DNA from: Lewinella sp. LCG006
GTDB taxonomy: Bacteria; Bacteroidota; Bacteroidia; Chitinophagales; Saprospiraceae
Direction: 5' to 3'
Length of the DNA: 64,000 nt
Assembly: GCF_040784935.1 (NCBI RefSeq)
Contig: NZ_CP160680.1
Coordinates: 7,359,802-7,423,801 of the forward strand
Shown here: one piece after another, positions 18,015 through 29,300 of the stretch
How positions within the stretch are numbered: position 1 is the first letter of the stretch
How the letters are laid out: each line of letters opens with the position of its first letter
Translations under genes and position numbers: made by a program
The notes under the pieces: model-generated
The model's database searches: none
Seen by the model: the letters and a program-made list of their open reading frames with translations, nothing else
Told to the model about the DNA's origin: nothing

Positions 18015-18035
18015 TCCCGACTGATAAAGTCGGGA
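18015..18035. repeat. Intergenic palindrome (TCCCGAC / GTCGGGA)
   Basis: 7-bp arms around a 7-base loop, just left of the insertion element. It resembles the short palindromic repeats found between and within genes in this phylum. Confidence 0.6.
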
Positions 18036-18056
18036 TCGGTACCGGGTTGTCTAACA

Positions 18057-18077
18057 AACTGGGGTTGTGTAAAAAGC
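18057..18077 (+). repeat. Left terminal inverted repeat of the IS
   Basis: 21 bases, core GGGGTTGTGTAAAAAGC, identical to the reverse complement of 19950-19970. The match stops at the next base on both sides. Confidence 0.9.
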
Positions 18078-18148
18078 GCCAAATAGAAAAAGATATGAGC
18101 AGAGTGTTTTAACTTTAAGTTGAAGCCAAAAAGAAAAGCCCCCTGCTC

Positions 18149-19816
18149 ATGTCAACAAAGATAACACAAAGAGAGAATATTCGCTTTAAAGCTTACACCC
18201 AAGACATTGTAATAGATCTTCCTTTACGGATCGAAGAGCTGGTAAAAGACAATGTTTTGGCGCAGATCATTAATAAGGTAATACAAGAAATAGAGATCAA
18301 AGAGTTGGAATGTTACTACAGTGGTATAGGTCGGCCTCCTTATCATCCTCGGATGTTACTTAAGGTATGGATTTATGGTTATTGTACCAAGGTGTATACG
18401 AGTCGTCCCTTAGCGAAGAAGTTAGGCGAAGATTTGGTTTTCATGTGGCTGTCTGGTGGTCAGCGTCCTTGTTTTAAAACACTGAGTGAATTTCGCTCCT
18501 GTCGAATGCAGGACTTGGTAGATACAGTCTTGAGCCAAGTGTTATTTTATTTGGTAGAGCAGGGCTATGTCAACTTGAGTGACTTGTATGTAGATGGCAG
18601 CAAGTGGGCTGCAAATGCCAATAAACATAAAATTGTCTGGCGCAAGAACACGGAACGCTATAAGGCCATGGTATTAGAGCGTATAGATAGCCTGCTAGAA
18701 GAGGTGCGGGAGTTGCAGCAAGCGGAGGATAATATTTATGGGACTAAGGATTTACTCCAGCGTCAAGAGGCCGAACAAATTTATCTGGTCTTGAACAGTG
18801 AAGACTTAGAGAGGCAGCTTCGTTACCTCAATGAAATTATAGCAGAACAAGGAGACAAAAAACGAAAACAATCTTTGGAAAGAATCCATCGTCATTTGTC
18901 AAAAGAACAAGTCAACTTAGATAAATACGAAGAGCAGGAATTGATCCTGGCGGGTCGTAACTCTTATTCTAAGACGGACGAAGATGCCACAGCCCTGCGC
19001 ATGAAAGATGATCAATTGTTGCCTGGGTACAATATACAGATTACGACATCGGATCAATTTATTGTCAATGCTACGGTTCATCAGGGTGCTTCTGACAGCC
19101 CTACTTTGCCCCCTCATGTCCTACAACTAGAACAACGGGTGAGTGGACTGGTAGAATCGGATTGGAAGATGGATTATACGGCAGATGCCGGTTATGGCAG
19201 TGAAGAGAATTATAGTTTTTTAGCAGAAAAAGGCCATACGGCTTATGTGAAGTATCCGCTGTGGTACCAGGAAGTTACCGGCAAACTGGACAAACAACTT
19301 TTTAATACCACCAATTGGTATTATGATCCAGATCAGGATTATTACCAATGCCCCAATGAGAAGAAACTATTGTTCAGCCATGAGTTCACAAGTAAGAGCA
19401 ACAATGGATATGAAAGTAGAACACGGGTTTATGAATCAGAAAGCTGTGCCCAATGTCCTTTTTATGAACAATGCCGAGGCCCAAATGCTAAACCGGGTAC
19501 TCATCGAAGGGTGAAAAAGAGGGAGAAATTGGAGGCTTTTAAAAAAGAGGTCAAACAACGACTGGCATCAGAAAAAGGCTTAGAGAAACGATCCCAACGT
19601 GGTATCGATGTGGAAACGCCCTTTGCCAATATAAAACACAATATGGGACATCGTCGGTTCCTTCTCCGAGGCATCGACAAAGTCAATGTTGAGTTCCAGT
19701 TCCTAGCAATAGCTCACAATCTTAAGAAGGTTTATTGCCTTCAGACAGGGATCTGGGAGGATCACTATGTCCAAAGAGCAGCAAGAAGTGCTACTAAACA
19801 CAAAAAAAGAGCTTAA
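18149..19816 (+). CDS. IS1182-family DDE transposase
   Basis: 555 residues. The N-terminal DUF772-type region is seen in YYSGIGRPPYHPRMLLKVWI and SRPLAKKLGEDLVFMWLSGG. The catalytic acids are probably the D in LYVDGSKWAANANK (about 151), the D in YTADAGYGSEEN (about 347) and the E in GIDVETPFANIKHNM (about 495). A cysteine cluster (ESCAQCPFYEQCRG), typical of the family, precedes the last segment. The frame is intact and fills the element, so it could be active. Confidence 0.95.
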   Translation: MSTKITQRENIRFKAYTQDIVIDLPLRIEELVKDNVLAQIINKVIQEIEIKELECYYSGIGRPPYHPRMLLKVWIYGYCTKVYTSRPLAKKLGEDLVFMWLSGGQRPCFKTLSEFRSCRMQDLVDTVLSQVLFYLVEQGYVNLSDLYVDGSKWAANANKHKIVWRKNTERYKAMVLERIDSLLEEVRELQQAEDNIYGTKDLLQRQEAEQIYLVLNSEDLERQLRYLNEIIAEQGDKKRKQSLERIHRHLSKEQVNLDKYEEQELILAGRNSYSKTDEDATALRMKDDQLLPGYNIQITTSDQFIVNATVHQGASDSPTLPPHVLQLEQRVSGLVESDWKMDYTADAGYGSEENYSFLAEKGHTAYVKYPLWYQEVTGKLDKQLFNTTNWYYDPDQDYYQCPNEKKLLFSHEFTSKSNNGYESRTRVYESESCAQCPFYEQCRGPNAKPGTHRRVKKREKLEAFKKEVKQRLASEKGLEKRSQRGIDVETPFANIKHNMGHRRFLLRGIDKVNVEFQFLAIAHNLKKVYCLQTGIWEDHYVQRAARSATKHKKRA

Positions 19817-19949
19817 AAACTCTTTTTTTGAACCTAAAAGGAAAAAATGCTAGTGAGAACTCTAAGGGAGGACTCACCAGCAGTGTTTTTCAAACAAAAC
19901 AAGAAACGTCAGCCATCAGCCGATCAAAAGCCTGTTAAGCAACTTGAGG

Positions 19950-19970
19950 GCTTTTTACACAACCCCAGTT
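19950..19970 (-). repeat. Right terminal inverted repeat of the IS
   Basis: Exact reverse complement of the left end. Confidence 0.9.
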
Positions 19971-20315
19971 GCTGCTACTACCCCTCGTCCAGTCCTCTCC
20001 GAGGCCCGCGCTCCAGCCTCCGGCCTGCGCGCTTATCGCCGGAAGGGTTGGACAAATCGGGGTTGGGTAAATCGGGCAAATTCATGAATTCACCCTGTAA
20101 GCTCCCCCTTAAATTCCCTTATAATCCCCGTTCGGCGTTGGCTGTGCCTACGTCGCTGTATTCCGTTGTCTATGCCTACTTCGCAAAATTCCGGTTTGTG
20201 TAGTCTGTTTAAGTACAAAAAACAAAAACGGCGGCACCCCGAAGGATACCGCCGCCTGTAATCGTATTTATCGGAATAGAGCAAATTCACATATTTGCCC
20301 TATAACCATCTATCA
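19971..20315. other. Non-coding gap between IS and giant gene
   Basis: No gene seen. It holds a degenerate 16-base tandem (about 20046-20077, GGTTGGACAAATCGG-like), a 12-base palindrome AATTCATGAATT at about 20080, and the terminator of the giant gene. Confidence 0.55.
20216..20256 (-). terminator. Terminator of the giant surface-protein gene
   Basis: GGCGGC / GCCGCC stem (20230-20235, 20251-20256) with a 15-base loop; on the minus strand it is followed by GTTTTTGTTTTTT. Confidence 0.8.
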
Positions 20316-23300
20316 TTACTTTACAGCAATCATCTTCTTGGTAGCAGTGAACTCACCGGCCGTTACCGTGTAAGTCAATACACCCGTTGCACCTTGGATC
20401 ATCTCCTTGGTCAAGTTGATCGTGTTGTAACCAGCTGCGTAATCACCACGTACTACAGTCAGTACGCGACCACTTGCGTCGCTGATCGTTACGGTTGCTT
20501 CTGCATCCGCAGGCAAGCCTGCCTGCCGGTCAGGCAGGTTGAAACCGATCAAGGTTGTTGCTGCGAATGGGTTTGGCGTGTTCTGGTATACTTCGAAACC
20601 TGCAGCAATAACTTCTCCGCTGTTAAACACCACCCCTAAACCAAGCACCTGTTCTCCCCTCTCAGGGGAGATGTCCGCGAGGACAGAGGGGTAGGCCTCC
20701 GCAGCAGTGTAACGGCTAGATACGTTGATAACGTCACTCAACTCAGCATCCACTGTTGGGCGGATCACCAGGCTGAATAGAACATCGTCGTGGGAGACGG
20801 ATGTCAATCCGTCTCTACTGCCGCCGTTCTGGTTCCAGCTCATCGTGATGGCACCTTCAGCAGCGTAACGCATACCGAAGTTCTCAGCTGTAGCTACACC
20901 GTACTCGATGTCTACCAACTCTGCTCCGTTCAAGTTCAAGGTACCCTGGAAGCCTTCTACTGATGCCATATCAGCACCACGGAATGCTACCGTGTATACG
21001 TTACCAGCTTTCACGCTTACGTTCTCTACTTCGAAGTTGAACTGACCGTTCAACGTACGATCGTCACCAGCCAAAGCATTGGCTTGTGCAGAACCGTTTA
21101 CGTCACCAATCTTAACACCTACGAAGTCGGCATCCAGTACATCACCCGCCAGGTTGTTCTCGTTGATCAACTCTGGGAATGCTTCGAACCATGGGTTCGT
21201 CGCTACAGGGAACTCGTAAGCTGCATCCACAAAGCGCCAGCTCGTGTTGTTCGCGAATTGTGTATCAATGTTCAAGATCAGTTTACGGATCTGGATCATA
21301 TCCAGCGTCGTTACCGTTCCACTACGGTTGGCATCCGCAGCGATCAGCTTGTAAGGGCTGTTCAACAGTTGCGTTCCTAAGACGTGCTTGCTGATCAGGA
21401 TCAAGTCAAACGTCGTCACCCCGTTCAGTGGATTGGCGTTCAGGTAAGGCGTTACCGAGTAGTCACCGCCTTGGGTCAGGTTGCTGAAGCTGTAGGTACC
21501 CGTCGTATTTGTAGTCATCGTAGCGGTCATGCCGCCGTTGATGCTCACTTCTACCCCTTCGACTGCTTCGTTGGTCTCCGTCATGATTACACCAGCGATG
21601 GTGCCATCACCAGGATCACCACAGTCAACGTGCTGCTGTACCAATACATACGTCTCACAGTAGTCGTAGTTACCTTCTTCGTCGAAAGCGTATACGTAGA
21701 CTACTGTCGTAGCTTCGTCATCTTGCGTCAATACCAGTCCAGTATCATCTGGGCTTGGTACGAAGTTAGGATCAGCTTCTACATCTGCTGCACGGTAGAT
21801 AGCGTACTTCGTCACGCGAGGTAGACCACCGAACAGTTCTGGTCCCTGACCAGTACAGTCACTGATTGGTGAACCTTCGAAGTCAGAAGCCCAGATTGCC
21901 ATGGCACAACCACCATCTTCCTGAGGCATCAAGGTTACAGTCAAGCCGTTGATACATACTGGTGCTGGTCCTTTACAGTCGATCACATCGAAGACGATGG
22001 TCTCGCTGGTCTGGTTACCACAACCGTCCTCAAACAATACGCGTACTGCGTGGTAGATATTATCACCCATTGCAGAAGTAATGATTGGGAAAGTACCTGC
22101 GAATACGTAAGTACCGTCACCGTTGTCGGTGATGTTACCCAATACGTTCAAGTCTGCTACGAATTCGTTCGACTTGATGTCGCCGTCGCCGTTAGCGTCT
22201 ACTGCAAATGCGTCTAGCTGTGCAGATACCAGGCTTACTACCAAGTTTCCGTCACCGTCAAACAATTCACACTCGTCAGCTACGCTGAATGGAATGCTTA
22301 CTGCTTCTTCACAGTTGCCGTCGTCATCACCAAACTGGCCAGGAAGCAGGTTAGGGCAGTTAGCCGTTGGGCCACCGTACTCTCCCACTGCTACCACTGG
22401 TGCGGTAGAGTCGTACACTTTCACAAATTGCGTATAGATGTAGCGACCGTAGTTGCGACGACCAAACTGGTCGGCAGGAATACAACCAGGAGTGTTGCCT
22501 GGGATGTTGTCATAGATCACATCAGCGATGTCAGAATCTCCGTCACGGTCATTGTGGCGGCGATCGATCACTACGCTGTACTGGATGCCTTGCTGAGCAT
22601 CAGCTACACCATCACAGTTGTTGTCTACTGGGCCAAAGCCACTCACCACCCGTACTACTGGGCGCTCGTTGCCTTCTACCGCACGGTCTACAGGAAGTGC
22701 CTCACCGTCGTCTTCGGTCATGCGAGGAAGAACAAGTCCTTCGTACTCACCATCCCAAACACACCAGTTGATCACATCGTAAGTGATCGAGAACTTGTAG
22801 CATTCATCACCCGTAGCAGAGAAGATCACTGGCTCACCAATGTTTACGCTCAATACATCACAACCTACAGTGGTCGTAATGATCGTTGGTACATCAGGAT
22901 CGCCACAATCAGCGTCAGCATCTTCTGGGAAGTCGATGGTGAAGTCATGACGTTCCGTAATGGTGATCAGCTGGCTACAGCTGTTCGTTGAACGGAATAC
23001 TTCGTTGATGTCGATAGCTCCGTTGCCGTTAGCATCGCCCTCTGGGCGCAATTGCCAAGCTTCGAAACGACGGGTGATGGTTCCCCAACCACAATCGTTA
23101 ACCTGCAAGTTTGGCGTACGCTCTACGATGGTATCCACCGCACAGTTGTCTGTACCGGTAGCACCGCCGAAGATCGCGCTCATCATGGTAGAAGTAGCAG
23201 CAAAGTCTTCGTCGTAAGCCGTAGCAATATCACCAGGGAATGCCAATGGCAGATCAGAACAAGTCAAGGTGACTGGTGCTGGTGCGTAGCAGAATGGATT

Positions 23301-26300
23301 CAATTTATCTTCAGGAGTAACAACTTGCCAGCAAATGTTGGTGTTGCCAGCTTCGTCGGTTACCCGTAGTTCAATCGTGATTTCGTTGTCGATATCACAG
23401 CAGTAGAAGTCTACAAAGTCGCCCCATGGGCTCCAGCGGCTGGCACTTGCATCACAAGTGTTGTTGCGCCAGTAGTTACGACGTACTTCCAAGGTTACTT
23501 CACCACAGTTGTCGTTAGAACCTTCGTCCACATCCGCAGCGAAGAGGCGCGCGATACCTTCGATATCGTTGGCTACATCACCACCACCGATGGATACGTT
23601 GATGTCGTCGTTACAAGAAGCTGTTGGCTCAATGTCGTCGGTAACCACTACCGTGTATTCTTCACAAGTTTCGTTACCACAAGCATCTTCGGCACAGATG
23701 ATCAGGATGTGCTCACCAATTGGTGCAGATACTACATCACCGTCACACAAGTCACCACCAGCGAAGAATGATTCGCCGAAAGCAAGTACCGTGTAAGTCG
23801 TGCCAGCTACGCTTGAACATCCGTTGCCGTCAGTAAGGGTAGGACATGGAATCGCTACGTTCGCCAAACAGCTGAATGGTGAGGTAGATACGTTGATAAT
23901 AGCAGGGATACCAGAAATTACTGGACCAGTAGCATCAAATACTTTGATCAATTGGTTCAAGGTCCCAGATCCACCTGGGTTACACCAATCGATGATGTTC
24001 CACTGACGACGGAGTTTGTAAGTACCTTCACACACCACGATACGTGGCTCATCAGAGTAAGAAGCTCCGATGTTACAGTAAATCTGATCAAGGTCGTAGA
24101 AACCAAATGCCGTACGCAACCATGGGTAGCCAGATGCTGATGGGTGAGGGTTACCGTTTGCATCAACAGCGAAGTTCTCGTCACACTCCAAAGGAGCTAC
24201 AAATGGTGGGAATACCAAGTCGCCAATCGTTGGCTTACGGAAAGTAATCGTCTGCGTACATGCTGCCGTGCGTGGAGCACCTACACATACACCATCGTAA
24301 CGGTCTGAGACCGTGAACGTACGTGAAAGCGTTACATCACCACAATCACCAGCAGAGCTTACTGCATCAGAAAGGGTAACTTTTACAGGACCACAGTTGT
24401 CGCCAACTACAGGGAAACCAGTCAAGTTTACTTTTGCAATGAAAGCATTCAAAGCAGCAGTGCTACCTCCGAAGAAGGTGTTACGTGTAGCCGTGAAGTT
24501 CAAGGTACCATCTGCACTAGCAATCCATGACTGAGGCGTCTGGAAGCGGATGAAGTTGATATCGTCACATACCAAATCACGGGTATCGGTAATATTTACA
24601 GGGGTAAACTCTGGACCAGAAACACCCGTGTTGTTATCAGAATAGATGCTTACCGTCCAGTTACCAAACTGCGTCGTCAACCAGTTGGTCAATACCAAGG
24701 TATAGGTCGTGTTAGGCAACAAAGGCAGGCTCAAACGTAGTGCTGGGTCGAAAATATTTCCTCCAGGTACGAAAGCATCGTCAGAGGAACCGATAAGGTT
24801 TTCACATGGAGATGCAGGATCGAAACCACCCTGGAACAGGAACATGCTTCCATCACCCCATGCAGTTTCCATCAAGATCGTGTATACGTCAACAGGAATA
24901 GCAAAGTCTGGCGTAGTGAAAGTTACTACGTCATAGTTGTGCACACCGTCGGCCAGGAAGCCCTGGTTCAAACAGCTGTAGTTGTTGAAGTTCAAGGTTG
25001 CATCAGCAGCATTGAGGTTACCGCTTGCTTGGTGAGCAGCGTAGTCCTGCGTTACGGTGCTTGTGTTCGCTGGGCAAGTAACTACTGGGTTGGTCTTGTC
25101 TTCGGCGAAGATGTTACCCCAACAGGTGTATACAATTTCGCCGTCTTCGATCAGTTCGATCATGTAGGTGTGTGTTCCACAGCCTTCAACTACGTCCGTT
25201 TCAGCACCATCAATTAAAACATTATAGCTATCAATACAGTCATTGAAGCCAGTGATTACCATATCTGGTGCAATCGTCACGGCACAGTCTGTACCAAGGG
25301 TTACATTTAAATCGGCAATGCAACCAAAGTCGAAAGAAACTGCATTATCATTGATTTCTACGATTGCAGTACAAACATCACTGTTACCTGCGCAGTCAGT
25401 GACTGAAAGTTCTACTTCTGCTCCACCAATTGTACCGATAGCTAAATCAATGTCCGAGCAATCGAAGGAGGTCTGATCAACACTGTAAGTAAAATCAGGA
25501 TCACAGTTATCCATGCTACCTAGTGCAATCGCATCAATATTGGCTTGGGTCAAGGTGTATTGGCCATCAGCCGATAATGAAATCGTTATTGTATTACACT
25601 GTGGGGTAGGTGCCGTATTATCTTCTATCATAAGTGTTTGCACACAAGTGAAAGAGGAAACATCATCACTGATAGTGTAGGTACGAGTAAGCGTTGCACC
25701 GTTACAGAACCCTGAAAGCGGATCTAAAACGTCAACAGATGTAATTACCAATGTGCCACAAGGGCCAGGATTATTAGCAATGTCCCCACCGATTGCTTCA
25801 AACTCCTCCTCGGTAGTAGCTGCAGCTGGAATTGTGCCATCACATTCGATCATACCCAAAGATATGGGAGGGCAAATAACATCAAGCATACAGGCTGGGC
25901 CAGCGTCGATCGTGATCATCTGCGTATCGCTACAAGTAGCTGCTCCTACGTTAGAAGTTACCACCGTATAAGTACCAGGTGCTAGGCCCGTAAAGACATT
26001 GCTCGCCTGAGGCGTACCGCCATTCAGGGCATACTGCAAAGTTCCACAAGTACCAGCGCAAGAGGCCGTCACCGTGATCGTGCCGTCATTGGCACCAAAA
26101 ATGGTCTCATCGGTCTTTGCCAGAGAAGAAGTGATATTACAGTTCGCTGGCGCAGCGTCGATCGTGATCATCTGCGTATCGCTACAAGTGGCTGCTCCTA
26201 CGTTAGAAGTTACCACCGTATAAGTACCAGGTGCTAGGCCCGTAAAGACATTGCTCGCCTGAGGCGTGCCGCCATTCAATGAATACTGCAAAGTTCCGCA

Positions 26301-29300
26301 TGTACCAGCGCAAGAGGCCGTCACCGTGATCGTGCCGTCATTGGCACCAAAAATGGTCTCATCGGTCTTTGCCAGAGAAGAAGTGATATTACAGTTCGCT
26401 GGCGCAGCGTCGATCGTGATCATCTGCGTATCGCTACAAGTAGCTGCTCCTACGTTAGAAGTTACCACCGTATAAATGCCAGGTGCAAGACCCATAAAGA
26501 CATTGCTCGCCTGAGGCGTGCCGCCATTCAGGGCATACTGCAAAGTTCCACAAGTACCAGAACAAGATGCCGTCACCGTGATCGTACCGTCATTTGCACC
26601 AAAAATGGTCTCATCGGTCTTTGCCAGAGAAGAAGTGATATTACAGTTCCCTGGTGCAGCGTCGATCGTAATCATCTGCGTATCGCTACACGTGGCAGCA
26701 CCTACGTTAGAGGTAACCACCGTATAAGTACCAGGAGCAAGACCCGTAAAGACATTGCTCGCCTGAGGCGTGCCGCCGTCCAGCGAATACTGCAAAGTTC
26801 CACAAGTACCAGCGCAAGATGCCGTCACCGTGATCGTGCCATCATTGGCACCAAATACCGTTTCGTCTGTTTTCGCTAAGGAAGAGGTGATATTACAGTT
26901 CGCTGGCGCAGCGTCGATCGTGATCATCTGCGTATCGCTACAAGTAGCTGCTCCTACGTTAGAAGTTACCACCGTATAAGTGCCAGGTGCTAGGCCCGTA
27001 AAGACATTGCTCGCCTGAGGCGTGCCTCCATTCAATGAATACTGCAAAGTTCCGCATGTCCCAGCGCAAGAGGCCGTCACCGTGATCGTGCCGTCATTGG
27101 CACCAAAAATGGTCTCATCGGTCTTTGCCAGAGAAGAAGTGATATTACAGTTCGCTGGTGCAGCGTCGATCGTAATCATCTGCGTATCGCTACAAGTAGC
27201 TGCTCCTACGTTAGAAGTTACCACCGTATAAATGCCAGGTGCAAGACCCGTAAAGACATTGCTCGCCTGAGGCGTGCCTCCATTCAGGGCATACTGCAAA
27301 GTCCCACAAGTACCAGAACAAGATGCCGTCACCGTGATGGTTCCGTCATTTGCACCGAATACCGTTTCATCTGTTTTCGCTAAGGAAGAGGTGATAGAAC
27401 AAACATTGTTTGCTATTACTGTCAGTGATTTACAGTTGGAACTGAAAACCACACATTCTGAGGTTTGAACGGCTGATAGCGTCTGACCAATCCAGCCAGC
27501 CGGATTAGCATCAGCTGGAGGTGATGCACCACCGTTTTTGTAAGAAGCACCGTATACTTTATAAGTACCTCCCATTAAGGAAGTAAAATCAGCCGTTGGG
27601 CTTTGTGCTACAATCTGATTGTTTACCGTATTCACTGCCACGTAGGTGTAACCTGTATTAGCAGGAGCGGTACTTGAGGGAAAAACATCGCCAGGACCCG
27701 AGATCGTGACCGTTTTCATCCCGAAATTGTTATTCACTGTCCAGGCAACCAATTTGTATTCGGTACATTCCGTCAATGACAGTGTCCTGCTTGGAAGGAA
27801 TGAAAGTACACCAAAGGCATTAGAGCCAAGAAAAGTACCAGCACAGGGCGCAGCGGGATTATATCCAGCCGCGAGAAATAAAGAATAGACAATTGAGCTG
27901 GACTCATCACTAAATTGGTAATTACCCGAAGTAGAAACTGAAAAGTCAAAAATTTCGTAGCTTTCTACTCCCCAGTCGGTTTGGCAGTCCGTCCCACCAT
28001 CTGTCATTGCATTAGCCAATTCCCCGGTTGGACTTCCAGCGGTAAGGTTGAAAACATTTTGAGTAACGCTTTCACTAAAGGAAGTGCTCAAGCTTAAATT
28101 AAGCCCTGCATCTCCTTGGTCAAAAGTCATGGCACCGGTTGGGCAAATATTGCTATTTGCCGCTGTACAGCCAGGAATAGCTATAGAGAAGTTGAAATTT
28201 GAAATATCAAAAAAGATATTTCCTACACTTTCTACTTTGATACGGGCCGTACTGGTTTGAATATTAGGGAAAGTAACCAGCTCAGTTCCATCATTCGCTG
28301 TGCTTATGGCCAGTGTATAAGGGAACGTTAGTCCGCCATCAACAGATAATAAAATATTAACGTTGGGGGTAGCGGTATCTGTACCGTTTACCGACCAAGT
28401 GATGGTTTGAGTAGAGCCTGCTGGGTAGGTAGCTGCCAAGTTGGTCGTTTCCAAAAAGGGACCAATGTTTCCATCTACCGTAATCGTTACCTCTCCGTAG
28501 GACAAGCCGCCGCCAGCAGCATTGTTGTCTCTTACGGTCAAACGGTGCACCGTCGGAAAATTCACCGAAGGCAATTTGTCGCCCTTAGCCTGGTTGGTAC
28601 CGTCGAGGATAGCCGACAAAATCGGGTACGTTCGCGTGGGTGAAGTACTAGGAGCATAAGATCGAAAAAACGGAGGCTCGGAGGTGTCATCCAGGGTGCT
28701 AGCATCAGGTACTCCGGCCCCGATATCGGTACCTTCCCAACTGTAGGTATAAGCATCGCCCATCTCAGGTGCATCCGCACTACCAGTGAGTGAAAATGGG
28801 GTAGAACGGGGAATAGTAAAAGCACCGGGCATGGTCACTACTGGTGGATTATTACCTGTAGCAGTAGTAACCTGGCAACTGATAGTACCAATGTAGGCAT
28901 CTGCCTGTGCGTAACTCACCGTATGGTAATTCAGGAAAGGCCCTGAAGTCGTTGAGGTGAAATAATCATCTGAACCACAGGTAAAACCATAGCTCATGAT
29001 AGTTGCTCCAGCGCCTGGTTCTACCGAAGTCCCCGGGTTTCGGGTGGTACAAACTGGAATGACACTATTATAACTGTGCGACATGCCAAACTGGTGGCCC
29101 GTTTCGTGCAGTACCAGCTGGTCAAAAAACACCTGAGCGTAGGGGCCTCCACCTTCGTTACTACCTCCCGTTGCTTTTTGAGTATCATCACAAACCGATT
29201 GAAAAGCAGCTAATCCTCCACCAGAGTTAGGACCAGAATACCCCATAATGTGTCCGATGTCGTAATTGGCGTTGCCAATCACGGCATCACAGTTGGTTTG

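Larger units (their letters stand above)
18057..19970. mobile_element. Complete IS1182-family insertion sequence
   Basis: 1914 bp bounded by perfect 21-bp inverted repeats and holding one intact transposase gene. Size and transposase type fit the IS1182 family. I see no certain target-site duplication next to the ends. It sits in a gap between the small helical gene and the end of the giant surface-protein gene, so it interrupts no recognised gene. Confidence 0.9.

Noticed and set aside
18037-19990. Target-site duplication for the IS
   Set aside because: AACT and AGTT at the ends are inverted, part of the 21-bp repeats, not a direct duplication; no other flanking match seen.
25903-27405. Regular repeats as a possible CRISPR array
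   Set aside because: Units are 252 bp, contiguous, without unique spacers, and code for an uninterrupted protein.
26266-27468. Series of ~69-codon open frames on the plus strand at 252-base spacing
   Set aside because: They are the antisense shadow of the tandem SprB coding repeats; spacing equals the repeat unit and the codon pattern belongs to the minus-strand gene.
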